This document shows positions 16,456 to 26,256 of a stretch of 64,000 nucleotides of DNA, piece by piece. The stretch spans positions 1-64,000 of the forward strand of contig CAMVFE010000001.1 in assembly GCA_947166705.1 (NCBI GenBank), in the 5' to 3' direction. The stretch's first letter is position 1. Every line of letters starts with the position of its first letter. Source of the DNA: an uncultured Clostridia bacterium. Lineage in GTDB: Bacteria > Bacillota > Clostridia > Christensenellales > Aristaeellaceae. A program made the position numbers and the translations under genes. The notes below the pieces were generated by a model that was not told where the DNA came from, did no database searches, and was given only the letters and a program-made list of their open reading frames with translations.

Positions 16456-18273
16456 TCACAGGCATCCCGTTGCCGACAGCCAGTACAGCGCGTAGCTGAT
16501 GTTCACCCAGGCGCAGGCCGCAAACACCCCCGCCGTGAGAACGCCGCCCGTGGCGGGGCTGATCCGCCTCCGGATCCCCCGGGGCGCCATCAGCGCCAGC
16601 GCCAGCGCTCCCCAGAGGGGAATGAAGTACCTGGCCTGCATGCCTTCGATCCCGCCGCCGACCGGCGAGGAAACGATAAACTGGGTCATAATCAGAATCA
16701 GCTCCGCTCCCAGGGCGACGGCGGCCAGCGCCGCCCGGCGTCCCGGCGTCAGCAGGCTGCGTTCCTCCTCCCCGCTCCGGGCGCACAGCGGCGCCGCGAG
16801 CAGCAGCAGGGCCAGGTACAGCCCGCCCCGCTCCGTATCGTTTCCCAGATAGGCCCAGTGGGCAATTCCCATATTCATCAGCGTCTCCTGCCGTTCCCAG
16901 AAGTACAGCAGGGGCCTGCTCAGTCCCTCTCCGGGATGCGCCTGAATCCAGGCGATCTGTTCCGCCGCATTGGCTCCGGCAAAGCGCTCGTCCCCGCCGC
17001 TGACGGAATCGTAGGCTCCGGGAACCGCCAGGGCTGCGATGCACCAGGCAAGCAGGACCAGCACGTAAGCCCGGAAAGCCCAGGCCCGCTTTCCGCCCCC
17101 GAAGCGGTCCGCCGGAATCATCAGCAGGATCAGCAGAACCACGCTGTACGCCGGCTTCGCCACCGTCCCGAAGGCCGTCAGCCCCGCCATGAACATCGCC
17201 CGCAGCGGGGTCACCCGCTCCTCGCGCTCCATGCATTCCAGCGCCAGCGCCAGCCCCAGCAGGATGCAGCCGGTCACCACCGTGTCATAGGTCCGGCTGG
17301 TCATCTGGAACAGGATCGCGGGGAGCGTTCCTGCCACCAGAAAGGTTGCCTTATACCTGGGCGCGTGCTTCACGGCCAGCCCGGCGGCCGCCGCGTAGAA
17401 CAGGCTGCTCATCAGGATGGCCGCGCGGTAGACGGCCGCCGCGTCCGCCGTAAACAGCCCCGCCAGAGCGCCGCCCAGCGCCAGCGGAAGATATCCCGGG
17501 TACCAGGTGATGACCCGGCTCAGCCACTCAGGCAGGGATTCCGCGCCTCCCGGAAGCATTCCGGAGAGCACAAACTGATGGGCATCCTGCTCGTCCCAGG
17601 TCTTCCAGTCGCTTCCCGCGTCGGGCACGGGCTTGTTCAGGCTCAGGATCACCCCCACGGAAAGCACCAGCAGGAAGGTTCCCCAGGCGAGCAGGTTCTC
17701 CCCCGAATGCCCTTTCCGCTGTTTTCGCGCGCCCCGGCCGCTCCCGTACACCGGAATCACCGCCAGCAGCGCGAGCCCCGCCGCGAAGTAAAGCAGCGCC
17801 GGGTTCCGCGTTTCCGCCGTTCCGCTCTCCTGCAGGAGCGGCTCAAACACGCCGTCCTGCTCCGATCCCTTGACCCGGATCGTGCCCTCTCCCTCCGCCC
17901 GGAGAGACAGGGTATAGGCCTGGTTCCGGGAGAAGCTGCCCTGCAGGCTGAAATTCTCCCCGCCGTCGGCAAGCGGCAGGCTGGCCTCCGCGCAGACGGC
18001 GCCGTCCGCACCGCGCAGGGCGCCGTGAACCGTCATGCCCGCCGCCTTCTTCACGCCGGAAAGCGTCAGCGTCAGGGTGCCGACCCGCTCCAGGTGGGGC
18101 GTCCAGCTCCAGGAGATCTCCCCCTCCGTGGGAATATCCGCCTTCTTCCGCCCGCCGTCGCCCGCGTAATGCTCCTCCCGGACAAAGGGCAGGAAAAAGA
18201 AGGCCAGCAGAAGCAGTACAGCCAGCCCCGCCGCGGCTCCCCGCGCGGCCCATTCCTTCGCGTTCTGATTCAT
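16456..18273 (-). CDS. DUF2142-like polytopic membrane protein (GT-C-like)
   Basis: The 605-residue protein has one N-terminal membrane anchor, an extracytoplasmic beta-rich stretch of about 130 residues, then about 11 membrane segments. Residues around WDEQDAHQFVLSGMLP and the later TSRTYDTVVTGCILLGLAL stretch resemble the DUF2142 family, thought to be GT-C-type transferases. It is more distant from the two DUF2142 proteins at 34861 and 42096. AAAGGACGG precedes the ATG. Confidence 0.6.
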   Translation of the reverse strand: MNQNAKEWAARGAAAGLAVLLLLAFFFLPFVREEHYAGDGGRKKADIPTEGEISWSWTPHLERVGTLTLTLSGVKKAAGMTVHGALRGADGAVCAEASLPLADGGENFSLQGSFSRNQAYTLSLRAEGEGTIRVKGSEQDGVFEPLLQESGTAETRNPALLYFAAGLALLAVIPVYGSGRGARKQRKGHSGENLLAWGTFLLVLSVGVILSLNKPVPDAGSDWKTWDEQDAHQFVLSGMLPGGAESLPEWLSRVITWYPGYLPLALGGALAGLFTADAAAVYRAAILMSSLFYAAAAGLAVKHAPRYKATFLVAGTLPAILFQMTSRTYDTVVTGCILLGLALALECMEREERVTPLRAMFMAGLTAFGTVAKPAYSVVLLILLMIPADRFGGGKRAWAFRAYVLVLLAWCIAALAVPGAYDSVSGGDERFAGANAAEQIAWIQAHPGEGLSRPLLYFWERQETLMNMGIAHWAYLGNDTERGGLYLALLLLAAPLCARSGEEERSLLTPGRRAALAAVALGAELILIMTQFIVSSPVGGGIEGMQARYFIPLWGALALALMAPRGIRRRISPATGGVLTAGVFAACAWVNISYALYWLSATGCL

Positions 18274-18311
18274 GGTCCGTCCTTTCGCGGCCGCCCGCCG
18301 CGCTCCCGGCT

Positions 18312-19310
18312 TTACCGGCGGTCCTTCAGGCGGTTTTTCTCATCCCCGCCGGAGCGGTTCGCCGCCTCCTGGTTCCCGGCCAGGATATGCTTCACCAGCG
18401 TCATCCGGAAGCCGGCGTCGATAAAGTCGCAGTGCTTGCAGAAGGGATAATTCTGCCGCCCCGCCGCGATGTCCTCCCGGACCTTCCGCAGCTTCGGATT
18501 ATCCCAGCATTCCTTCAGGGGCGTGGTGTTCAGGTCCCCGAAATCCGTCACCTCGTAGTTGTCGCAGCAGCAGAGCCCGACCTTCCCGTTGGGCATGATC
18601 CACATATCCGTGAAGGGAAGCAGGCAGGTCTCCCGGATGACCTTCTCCGTCGCCTGCTTGTTCGGCGCGGAACCCGCCCGGTTCGTCAGCACTTCCTGCA
18701 GATAGCGCATCTGGATGACGATGTCGATCCCTTCGAACTCCTCCGGATGCGCCTTCGCGTAATCATGGATCTCCCGGATATTCCGGTGCATTTTGTAGCT
18801 GTTGGCATAATTGTTGATGATCAGCTGATCCAGATAGGGCTGCAGGGCTTTCAGCTTTTCCATGTTCAGGATCAGGCCGTTGGTGGACATGAAGATGAAG
18901 CTCTCCGGAAGCTTCTCCCGGGCATAGCGGTGCATCTCCACGATGCGGTCGTCCAGCAGCGGCTCATTGTTCCCGTACAGGGTCAGGTGGCCCTTGTACC
19001 CCCAGTCCGCCAGCTGATCGATGATGGATTTGTACAGCTCCATGTCGATTTTGCGGAAGGGTCTCTTCTCCGCGTGGATGTTGGCCGTGCAGAAGGCGCA
19101 GGTGGAATTGCACCGGTTGATGGTCTCGATGTTGACCACGTTGGGCATCGGCGCCTCCTTCTGGCTGAGGAAATACGCCGTATATTTCTCCTGCATCCGC
19201 CCCCGTGTCACAAACTGAAGCTTCAGATAGGCGTTGCTGGAGAGCACGGGAAACTTCACCCGCGCCCAGAAACCGAATTTACCCAGAAAGCTGCTGATCC
19301 GTACCGGCAT
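18312..19310 (-). CDS. Radical SAM protein with SPASM-type C-terminus
   Basis: The 332-residue protein has the radical SAM Cys motif CNSTCAFC (Cys67, Cys71, Cys74) and the LTLYGNNEPLLD segment. A C-terminal Cys-rich region (CLLPF near 236, VGLCCCDNYE, FCKHCDF) fits a SPASM-type domain binding further Fe-S clusters. The substrate is unknown. Its position between two GT-C-like membrane genes and close to an FAD oxidoreductase suggests a role in modifying a glycan, a sugar nucleotide or a small peptide. AAGGAG lies ten bases upstream of the ATG. Confidence 0.88.
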   Translation of the reverse strand: MPVRISSFLGKFGFWARVKFPVLSSNAYLKLQFVTRGRMQEKYTAYFLSQKEAPMPNVVNIETINRCNSTCAFCTANIHAEKRPFRKIDMELYKSIIDQLADWGYKGHLTLYGNNEPLLDDRIVEMHRYAREKLPESFIFMSTNGLILNMEKLKALQPYLDQLIINNYANSYKMHRNIREIHDYAKAHPEEFEGIDIVIQMRYLQEVLTNRAGSAPNKQATEKVIRETCLLPFTDMWIMPNGKVGLCCCDNYEVTDFGDLNTTPLKECWDNPKLRKVREDIAAGRQNYPFCKHCDFIDAGFRMTLVKHILAGNQEAANRSGGDEKNRLKDRR

Positions 19311-19326
19311 GTTTTGAAAACTCCTT

Positions 19327-20934
19327 TCATTCCTGCGGTTCCGTTTCGGCCGCGGCGTATTCCCCGTCTTCCTCCCCGCGGCGCAGCAGAATCACCAGCA
19401 GCACGGGAAGCACCCAGATGGAGTAGTGGAAGAACCTGGCGCCGTCCCACCAGGAGAACAGCACCAGCATCGTCACCAGATTATAAGCAAAAACCGACAG
19501 AGCGGGCAGGAAGCGTTTCCAGCTTTCCTTTCCGCGCAGGGGCCATCCCGCCAGGGCGGCCGTCATCAGGAGGAACAGCGTGACCCCGCTGTGCAGGAAG
19601 GCATGGGGCGCCAGGACGTACATCAGGTTCCGGTATCCATACATCAGGCTCCGGATCCAGGGAATCCCCCGGTCCTCCGCGCCCAGCTCGCCCCCGGACA
19701 GGTACACCGCCCCGTCCGCCAGATGGTCCGGCCGCAGGCCGTAGGCGATGTCCGTCGTCTCGATCAGCGCCTTCAGGCTTTCCTTCGGCGCCTCCCGGAA
19801 AGCGCGCAGCATGTATTTCAGCGCGCCGCCGGCCCCCGCCTCCGCCACGGCCTGGTGGTTGCTCCGGTCATCCCAGTCCACCCGGTTGTAATCGCCCCAG
19901 TCGTATTCCTCCTCCCAGACTTCCCGGGGCGCGACGCTCTCCGCGAAGGCGGTCACCTCCGCGTCCAGGCGTTCCGGCCTGAAGGTGTACGCGCCGCCGA
20001 TGACGGCCATGGGAAGCCCCATGGTCTGGGAGCTCCGGTCCTCCGTCCTGCGGACCCCCAGGGCGGAGGAAAGCGGTCCCCGGACGCCCGCGATCAGCAG
20101 CAGGGCCGCGCCGCCCGCCGCCAGCGTGCGCTTCCATGAAACGCAGAGCGCGGCGCCGGCCAGGCAGGGAACCGCGAACAGGATGCCGTTATAGCGCACC
20201 AGGGAGGCCGCCGCCAGCATTCCCGCGAACAGCGCCAAGTGCGCGGGCTTTTTCAGCCACGCGCCCCGGGAAAACAGGATCTCGGCGTTCATGCACACCA
20301 GGGCCATGGCGCAGATCCCGAAGGTGTTGTCCTTGTACCCGTACATCAGGTAGCTCTGGGTGATCGGGTTCAGCAGGATCAGCGCCAGGCTCCCGAAGGC
20401 CCATCCGGTGCCCGCGTATTTCCGCACCGTATCACACACCCAGGTCAGCGCCAGGGAAAACAGCAGGATCTGGAACAGCATGACGGAGGGAATCCAGCCG
20501 CCCGTCAGCGCCAGGGGCAGCCTGAAGGCGATCAGGGTGTGCAGCACCGGGTAATAATCGTCATAGGTTCCCCGGAGCGCCTGCAGCATCTGCATCCGGG
20601 GATCCCCGTCGAAACCGCCGGGGTTCACCCCCAGGAAGCAGAAGCCGAGCACCGCCAGGGAGCAGCCCACGCAGATGCAGCGGAACGCGCGGGGCGACAG
20701 GCGGCTTCCCGGTCCGCGCCGCTTCGGCCGCCAGGCCCGGACCCGTCCGAGGATCAGCGGGGCCAGCGCCGCCGCGGCTGCCAGCGCCATCCAGAGGCGC
20801 CCGGTCAGCTGATACAGCGGCGCGTCATAATGGCTGGCATAGGCGCCGGTCCCCAGGATCAGAAACAGCCAGAGCGCGTAAACAACGGCGTTCGGCTGCC
20901 AGGCCTTTCCCCGGGCCTTTCCCTCTTTTTTCAA
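19327..20934 (-). CDS. DUF6020-like polytopic membrane protein (GT-C-like)
   Basis: The 535-residue protein has about 11 membrane segments. It shows the pattern common to three proteins in this window: an acidic loop ([10 protein letters not shown]), then [11 protein letters not shown], then a YGYKDNTFG motif. This resembles the DUF6020 family of presumed membrane glycosyltransferases. The start is TTG at 20934, overlapping the stop of the upstream FAD oxidoreductase by four bases, with GGTGGG upstream. Confidence 0.7.
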   Translation of the reverse strand: MKKEGKARGKAWQPNAVVYALWLFLILGTGAYASHYDAPLYQLTGRLWMALAAAAALAPLILGRVRAWRPKRRGPGSRLSPRAFRCICVGCSLAVLGFCFLGVNPGGFDGDPRMQMLQALRGTYDDYYPVLHTLIAFRLPLALTGGWIPSVMLFQILLFSLALTWVCDTVRKYAGTGWAFGSLALILLNPITQSYLMYGYKDNTFGICAMALVCMNAEILFSRGAWLKKPAHLALFAGMLAAASLVRYNGILFAVPCLAGAALCVSWKRTLAAGGAALLLIAGVRGPLSSALGVRRTEDRSSQTMGLPMAVIGGAYTFRPERLDAEVTAFAESVAPREVWEEEYDWGDYNRVDWDDRSNHQAVAEAGAGGALKYMLRAFREAPKESLKALIETTDIAYGLRPDHLADGAVYLSGGELGAEDRGIPWIRSLMYGYRNLMYVLAPHAFLHSGVTLFLLMTAALAGWPLRGKESWKRFLPALSVFAYNLVTMLVLFSWWDGARFFHYSIWVLPVLLVILLRRGEEDGEYAAAETEPQE

Positions 20935-22490
20935 GATTTTCCCACCTCGTGGTACTCCTGCTCCGTGTTCACGCTCCAGATATTGTCCCTGTTCTTCGTT
21001 CCGGAGAGGATATTCTTCACCGTTTCAAAGGAGGTGCACATGCTGTGGTCGATGTTGTTGTAGCGGTGCTGTCCGTTCCGTCCCACGCAGTACAGGTTCT
21101 CCACGGTGTCCAGCCACTTCCGCAGCTCGCCGATCCTGGAATAGGTGTCGAAATAGGCGGGATAGGCTTTCTTCACCCGCTCCACGTGGAAGTCGATCAC
21201 CTCGTCCTCCCGGTCGATGAGCCCCAGCTCCACCATCTCCCGGATCCCCATGCGGCCGAAGTCCTCGTCCGTCATGGACCACATGGCGTCCCCCTCGTTG
21301 CAGAAGTACTCGAGCCCCATCCACACGGTATGCTCGATGTCCTTAATCATGTAAGGGGACCAGTTGTTGTAGATCTGGAAGCGGCCCATCTGGACATGGC
21401 GGTCATGGACGTAGACCCAGTTGTCCGGCACGATGTTGCCGATGGTCTTCGTCTTCGTTTTGTTTTCCAGCTTCAGCCGCGGGATCAGCACTCCCACGGT
21501 CATGTAATCCCGGTAGGGCAGTCCCTCCGCGATCTCCCGGATCTCCGTGGGTACGTCGTTCATGCCGTGCACCAGGTCCTTCAGCGGCATGGAGGAGATC
21601 ACGCAGTCCGCCGGGAAAAGGATTTCTTTCCCGTCCTGAACCACTTTCACGCCGGTAATCCGGTTGTTTTCCTTGACGATTCCCACCGCTTTCGTGTTCA
21701 GCAGTACTTTCCCGCCTTTTTTCTCCACTTCTTCGGCGGTCAGCTCCCACAGCTGGCCCGGGCCCAGCTTGGGATAGGAGAACTCCTCGATCAGGGAGGT
21801 TTCCACCTTCCGGTTCTTCTTGTGGAACAACTTCCCGAAGATATCCTTCACGATGGCCCAGATGCTCAGCCCCTTGGTTCGCTGCGCGCCCCAGGAGGGA
21901 TCGATTTCGCTGGGATGCCGGCCCCAGAGGTTCTGCGTATAGTATTCGAAGAACATGGAGTACAGCTTTTTGCCGAACCGGTTGATATAGAAATCCTCCA
22001 GGGATTTCTCCGGCCGTTTGTGGACCACGCTCTTCAGGTAGGAAAAGCCCACCTGGATCGTCGTCCAGAACCCCATGTTCCGGATGGTTTCCATCTTCAG
22101 GCTGATCGGATAGTCGAAGAACCGGCTGTTGAAGAAGATCCGGCTCAGGCGGTTCCGCCGCAGCATGACCCGGTCCGTCTTCTCCGGATCCGGCCCGCCC
22201 TCCTTCACCTGGGACGTCCTTCCCAGCACCCGGTCGTCCCAGGGCATCGCGCCCTGCGTGGGCATCATCCGCTCCCACCACGCGTTGACCTCCGGCACCT
22301 TGGAAAAGAAGCGGTGTCCGCCCATGTCCATGCGGTTCCCGTGATAATTCACCGTCTTGGAAATGCCGCCCACCTGGGGACCCTCTTCCAGCACGGTCAC
22401 CTCGTATTCGTCCGACTGATTCAGCAGCTCGTAGGCAGCCGTCAGGCCCGCCGGGCCTCCTCCGATGATCACCGCTTTTTTCATCTTCAT
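20931..22490 (-). CDS. FAD-dependent oxidoreductase, UGM/protoporphyrinogen-oxidase-like
   Basis: The protein of about 519 residues opens with the dinucleotide fold [16 protein letters not shown] and a second FAD-contact stretch [11 protein letters not shown], as in HemY/UDP-galactopyranose-mutase-like amine oxidase superfamily members. Proteins of this type are often found in surface polysaccharide loci. The substrate is not known. The start is ATG at 22490 or 22484. A further upstream in-frame start at 22637 is rejected because it runs through the promoter at 22570-22598. The gene heads a minus-strand unit with the DUF6020 and radical SAM genes. Confidence 0.85.
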   Translation of the reverse strand: MKMKKAVIIGGGPAGLTAAYELLNQSDEYEVTVLEEGPQVGGISKTVNYHGNRMDMGGHRFFSKVPEVNAWWERMMPTQGAMPWDDRVLGRTSQVKEGGPDPEKTDRVMLRRNRLSRIFFNSRFFDYPISLKMETIRNMGFWTTIQVGFSYLKSVVHKRPEKSLEDFYINRFGKKLYSMFFEYYTQNLWGRHPSEIDPSWGAQRTKGLSIWAIVKDIFGKLFHKKNRKVETSLIEEFSYPKLGPGQLWELTAEEVEKKGGKVLLNTKAVGIVKENNRITGVKVVQDGKEILFPADCVISSMPLKDLVHGMNDVPTEIREIAEGLPYRDYMTVGVLIPRLKLENKTKTKTIGNIVPDNWVYVHDRHVQMGRFQIYNNWSPYMIKDIEHTVWMGLEYFCNEGDAMWSMTDEDFGRMGIREMVELGLIDREDEVIDFHVERVKKAYPAYFDTYSRIGELRKWLDTVENLYCVGRNGQHRYNNIDHSMCTSFETVKNILSGTKNRDNIWSVNTEQEYHEVGKS

Positions 22491-22538
22491 CCGTGCGGGA
22501 CAAAGGCCCCGCGCCTCCTTCTGTCCTTCTGCGAATCC

Positions 22539-22562
22539 GGTTTTTTGGCGCGCCAAAAAACC
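22539..22562. promoter_or_regulatory. Perfect 24-bp palindrome at the transcription start
   Basis: The half site GGTTTTTTGGCG is followed directly by its exact reverse complement. It begins about eight bases past the -10 box of the minus-strand promoter, so it covers the expected +1 region. It fits a repressor operator, or a 5'-terminal hairpin in the mRNA. Confidence 0.7.
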
Positions 22563-22569
22563 ACCTTTC

Positions 22570-22598
22570 AGTTTATCTTCCTGTAACAGTTTTGTCAA
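22570..22598 (-). promoter_or_regulatory. Promoter for the FAD oxidoreductase unit
   Basis: The minus strand reads TTGACA, 17 bases, TAAACT. The expected start is near 22562, giving a leader of about 70 nt. Confidence 0.75.
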
Positions 22599-22691
22599 GG
22601 AATCGGGGGCGGAACAATGCGGAACACGGACCCGCACGAAACAAAGGAATCCGGAGCCGGCGGGCTGCGCAGGCCGGAGCGCCGGCTGAAA

Positions 22692-22720
22692 TTGACAGCA
22701 TCAGGCGGCTGTGATATTTT
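22692..22720 (+). promoter_or_regulatory. Promoter for the GT-C gene at 22792
   Basis: The plus strand reads TTGACA, 17 bases, TATTTT, with an expected start near 22727 and a leader of about 65 nt. Confidence 0.75.
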
Positions 22721-22791
22721 GAATGGGAGATGACAGATGCGGCTGATCCGTTCGGATGAAACGGAAAAACAGGCTGCGGAGGGGCGTTGGC

Positions 22792-24159
22792 ATGGATCGG
22801 AGTATTTCTGCTGAACGAATCCGGCGAATGAGGAAGGCGCTTTGGGGCGCTGTGCTGCTGTATATCGGCTTTTTGTTTCTGACCGTTCTGATTCGAAGCG
22901 TCCTCATCGGCGTTACTTTTGATGAAACGCACACCTATCTGGCCTTCGGCCGGGCCGACCTGTTCCGCTGGCAGACGCTCATGGATCTTTTCGGGGAAGA
23001 GCACAGCGTCGCCAACAATCACTGGCTGAATTCGATCCTGATCAACCTGCTTCAGAGAATCGTCCGGGTGGAATACAATGAGTTCCTGATCCGGCTGCCC
23101 TCCCTGCTCATCTTTTTCCTTTATATTGTCGGGACCGCTGCCGGATACAGGAAGGGTTACTATTCCCTGACCGCGCTGATTTTCCTGATCAGCAATTATT
23201 ATCTCCTGGAGTATTACGGGCTTGCCCGCGGATACGGCATGGCGAACACCTGGGTGTTTTTCGCGTATCTTTCCCTGCTCAAATGGGAAAAAACGGATTA
23301 TACGCGGCCAAAGTACCTGAACTGGCTGATGCTCTCGATGAGTCTGGCGGTTCTTTCCAACACGGTCGCCCTTCTGCTGTATCCGTCCTTTGCCGCCGTC
23401 GGTCTCTATCGGCTGATTCAGCACAGGCAGTGGAAGCCCTTCTTCAGAAGATGCGCCCTGCCGTTGGTTCTGTTTCTCGCTTTCTCCCTGGTGATGCTGA
23501 AATACCACATGAATATCAGCCTGCCGGGAAAGCCGCTCTATACCGGCGGGGATGAATCCTTTTTCATCAACGTGGTCCGCGGATATGTCCAGACTTTTAT
23601 CTCGGCCGAGAAGATCACGACAGGCCTGGCGCTCGGAGCGCTCCTGCTCATCTGCGGCTGCCTGGCTGTTTCCTTCCGGGATCTTCTGAAACGAAACGGC
23701 CCGGCCATGCTCCTCCTCTTCGTGCTGGTCAATCTTCTGATGCAGCTTCTCATGCACAAGGGATACATTGCCACCCGGGTGCTGATCCCCTTCTATGCCT
23801 TTGTCGTACTCAGCCTGCAGGAACTGTTCGCGATGGCCCTGCCGAAAATCAAAGAAATACTGAGCAGGCGCTTCCGGTGTTTCTCTCCCGCCCGCATGGA
23901 TTCAGCGGTACGGTGGATCCAGGTCGTCGCGTGTGCGGCCGCCGTCATTCTGTGTGTGTCAAGGATAGACCTGTACAGCACGTACGACGACTCCATGGAC
24001 TTTAAATACAAGAACTGGGTGATCGGGGAGGAATTAACCGGTATTGATCATCCGCTGGATATGTATCCCAACATGGCTCAGACCTTTTATGAGCAGAAAC
24101 TCGAAAAGCTGAAGACGGATTACACAGAGGAAATGAAGAAATGGGGCCGGACGGAATAA
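22792..24159 (+). CDS. Polytopic glycosyltransferase-like membrane protein (GT39-like)
   Basis: The 455-residue protein has about 10 membrane segments. The first extracytoplasmic loop carries FDETHTYLAF and then NNHWLNS, a DE motif plus H/N loop like that of the PMT/ArnT superfamily. A YYGLARGYG stretch follows. It should move a sugar from a polyprenyl carrier to an outside acceptor. The start is decided by GGAGGGG seven bases before the ATG at 22792. An upstream ATG at 22756 has no such site. The coding sequence is visibly lower in GC (about half in sampled lines) than the flanking genes, which suggests a different origin. Confidence 0.75.
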   Translation: MDRSISAERIRRMRKALWGAVLLYIGFLFLTVLIRSVLIGVTFDETHTYLAFGRADLFRWQTLMDLFGEEHSVANNHWLNSILINLLQRIVRVEYNEFLIRLPSLLIFFLYIVGTAAGYRKGYYSLTALIFLISNYYLLEYYGLARGYGMANTWVFFAYLSLLKWEKTDYTRPKYLNWLMLSMSLAVLSNTVALLLYPSFAAVGLYRLIQHRQWKPFFRRCALPLVLFLAFSLVMLKYHMNISLPGKPLYTGGDESFFINVVRGYVQTFISAEKITTGLALGALLLICGCLAVSFRDLLKRNGPAMLLLFVLVNLLMQLLMHKGYIATRVLIPFYAFVVLSLQELFAMALPKIKEILSRRFRCFSPARMDSAVRWIQVVACAAAVILCVSRIDLYSTYDDSMDFKYKNWVIGEELTGIDHPLDMYPNMAQTFYEQKLEKLKTDYTEEMKKWGRTE

Positions 24160-24265
24160 AGCGGCGTGAATGCGCCGCGGGCGCGCGCCGGCAGGGGCGC
24201 GTCCGGTTATCGGTTCCGGAAAATAAAGGCGCGGAAGGCTCCCGCGGGAAAGGCGGAGGAAAAGG

Positions 24266-25846
24266 ATGGGACTGAAGGAAATCCGGCAGGCGGGTAAGCG
24301 GGCCCTGGAAAAAGCAGCCGCGGGCCGGGGGAAGCTCCGGGTTCCGCAGCCCTTTTCCGCCGCGCTCGCCGGCGCGCTGGTCTTCGGGATCCTGGCCCAG
24401 GGCATGGGGCTTTTCAATAAATTCTCCTGGCACGACGATATTTTTTCCCTGTTCATGACGGGTACGGCCGTCCAGCTGGGCCGGTGGATGCTGCATGTGC
24501 TGGGAGAGCTGGAAAAATGGTTCTACGGCAACGGGTATTTCAGCCTGCCGCTGGTGAACGGCATGCTCTCCCTGCTTTGCGTCGGGCTTTCCGCCGGGCT
24601 GCTGGCGGTCCATTTCAGGATCCGCTCCCGGATCCTCAGCGCGCTGATGGGCGGGATCATGGCGGTCTTTCCGGCGCTGACCTCTCTTTTCGGGTTCATG
24701 TACACCGTCCATTACTATATGTTCGCCCTGCTCATGATGACCGGGGGAGCAATCCTGATCTGCTCCGAAAAGCCCGGGTGGAAAACCGCGGCGGGGATCC
24801 TGCTGTGCGGATGCGCGGTGGGGGTCTATCAGGCCCTCCTTCCGTTCCTGCTGGCCATGCTCCTGATGGACCTGGTCATGACGCTCACGCGGCGGGAGGA
24901 AAAGACCGGCTTTTATTTCCGGCGGATCCTGCTGCTGGGCGTTTCCGCCGCCGCCGTCATGGGCGTGTATTTCGCCGGGAACGCACTTTTCCTCCGCTTC
25001 ACGAATCTCCGGATGGACGATTACCTCGGGCTCAACGAGATGGGCGGCGCGCCCCTGGCGCAGTACCTGGCCGGGGCCGGCAGGGCCTATCGGGAGTTCT
25101 TCTTCCCCAGCCATTTCGTCCTGTGGGATATGTATCCCCAGAGCGTGTTCAACCAGTACCGGCTGATGCTGGCGCTGGACGCGGCGCTGGGCGCCGTCTG
25201 GATCGCACGGATCTGGAAAAAGGATCCGTTCCGGGCCCTGCTGCTGGCCGCCGCGCTGGCGCTGGTTCCGCTGGCGTGCAATTTCATGTTCGTCCTGTCG
25301 GAGGAAGTGCACAGCCTGATGGTCTACGGCCAGGTCATGCAGATGGTCCTGATGGCGTGCCTGGCGGAATGGACGGAGTTCCCCCGGGCGGCCTTCCGCC
25401 GCCCCGCCGCGGCCGCCGCGGCGGCGGTCCTCGCGGTCTGCGGCGTGATGTACGTCCGCTACGACAACCAGTGCTATATGAAGACGGCCTTCCAGCAGCA
25501 GGAGGCGATCTCCTGGAACACGACCCTGGTGACCCGGATCGAGTCCGCCCCGGGGTTCCGGGACGAGCTGCCGGTCGCCTTTGTCAACCGGAAAAACATG
25601 CAGGACCGGAACCTGTACAACCTGGAGGAGCTGGATTTCCTGTCCCTGGGAACCTATGACGCGAACATCCGGGAATACCTGAACGACTGGGCCTGGGACA
25701 GCTTCCTTGCCCGGTGGTGCGGCTTTGAGCCGAAGACGGTGAAGCCCGAAAAGGTGGAGGACTGGCCGGAGGTGCGGGAAATGCCCTGCTATCCGGACGA
25801 CGGCTCGATCCGGGTGGTCCGGGACGTGGTTGTGGTGAAGTTTTAA
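24266..25846 (+). CDS. GtrII-like glucosyltransferase-domain membrane protein, copy 1
   Basis: The 526-residue protein has about 11 membrane segments and belongs to the GtrII-like glycosyltransferase family. An NKFSWHDDIF acidic pair (Asp57, Asp58) lies in the first loop, followed by GRWMLHVLG. It shares with three other proteins here the DNQCYMKTAFQQQ region and the C-terminal ending MPCYPDDGSIR...VVVKF. Family members add a sugar from a lipid carrier to a surface polymer outside the membrane. GGAGGAAAAGG precedes the ATG. It is followed by a small transporter pair on the same strand. Confidence 0.85.
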   Translation: MGLKEIRQAGKRALEKAAAGRGKLRVPQPFSAALAGALVFGILAQGMGLFNKFSWHDDIFSLFMTGTAVQLGRWMLHVLGELEKWFYGNGYFSLPLVNGMLSLLCVGLSAGLLAVHFRIRSRILSALMGGIMAVFPALTSLFGFMYTVHYYMFALLMMTGGAILICSEKPGWKTAAGILLCGCAVGVYQALLPFLLAMLLMDLVMTLTRREEKTGFYFRRILLLGVSAAAVMGVYFAGNALFLRFTNLRMDDYLGLNEMGGAPLAQYLAGAGRAYREFFFPSHFVLWDMYPQSVFNQYRLMLALDAALGAVWIARIWKKDPFRALLLAAALALVPLACNFMFVLSEEVHSLMVYGQVMQMVLMACLAEWTEFPRAAFRRPAAAAAAAVLAVCGVMYVRYDNQCYMKTAFQQQEAISWNTTLVTRIESAPGFRDELPVAFVNRKNMQDRNLYNLEELDFLSLGTYDANIREYLNDWAWDSFLARWCGFEPKTVKPEKVEDWPEVREMPCYPDDGSIRVVRDVVVVKF

Positions 25847-25869
25847 ACGCGGAAAGGCGGGGATCCGGA

Positions 25870-26256
25870 TTGCGGGAACAGGAGCGGAAAACCACGTGGA
25901 TGACCTGGCTGGGAATGCACCTGCTGTTTGTCGTCTATTCGATGTCCACGGTGATCAGCCGGAAGATCGGCGGGGCGGAGCTTTTCAGCCGGGAGTTCCT
26001 GTGGGGATACTTCCTGATCTTCCTGTGCCTGGGCATCTACGCCCTGGGCTGGCAGCAGGTGCTGAAGAGCGTGTCCCTCTCCCAGGCCTTCGCGAACAAG
26101 GCCGTGACGGTCATCTGGGGGCTCTTCTGGGGATGGACGCTGTTCGGGGAACATATCACCTTGCCCCGGCTGGCCGGCGCGGCCCTGATCATCGCGGGCG
26201 TGCTGCTTTTCGCGAGGGATGAGGCGGAGACGGAAGGGAAGGTCGGCGCGCGATGA
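25870..26256 (+). CDS. Small four-helix transporter subunit, EamA/SMR (ArnE/ArnF-like), A
   Basis: This product of 128 residues has four predicted membrane helices and the short EamA/SMR pattern ending in WTLFGEHITLPRLAGAALIIAGVLLF. The next gene encodes a matching partner and overlaps by four bases. Such paired half-size proteins are known as ArnE/ArnF, which flip an undecaprenyl-phosphate-linked sugar. Placement directly after a GtrII-like gene suits that role, but drug efflux subunits look similar. The start is TTG at 25870 (GGCGGGG upstream) or ATG at 25899. Confidence 0.75.
   Translation: MREQERKTTWMTWLGMHLLFVVYSMSTVISRKIGGAELFSREFLWGYFLIFLCLGIYALGWQQVLKSVSLSQAFANKAVTVIWGLFWGWTLFGEHITLPRLAGAALIIAGVLLFARDEAETEGKVGAR

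Larger units (their letters stand above)
22491..22791. other. Divergent control region between FAD oxidoreductase and GT-C genes
   Basis: This 301-base gap holds a minus-strand promoter (22570-22598), a perfect palindrome at its start site (22539-22562), and a plus-strand promoter (22692-22720) for the gene at 22792. I see no additional coding sequence in it. Confidence 0.8.
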
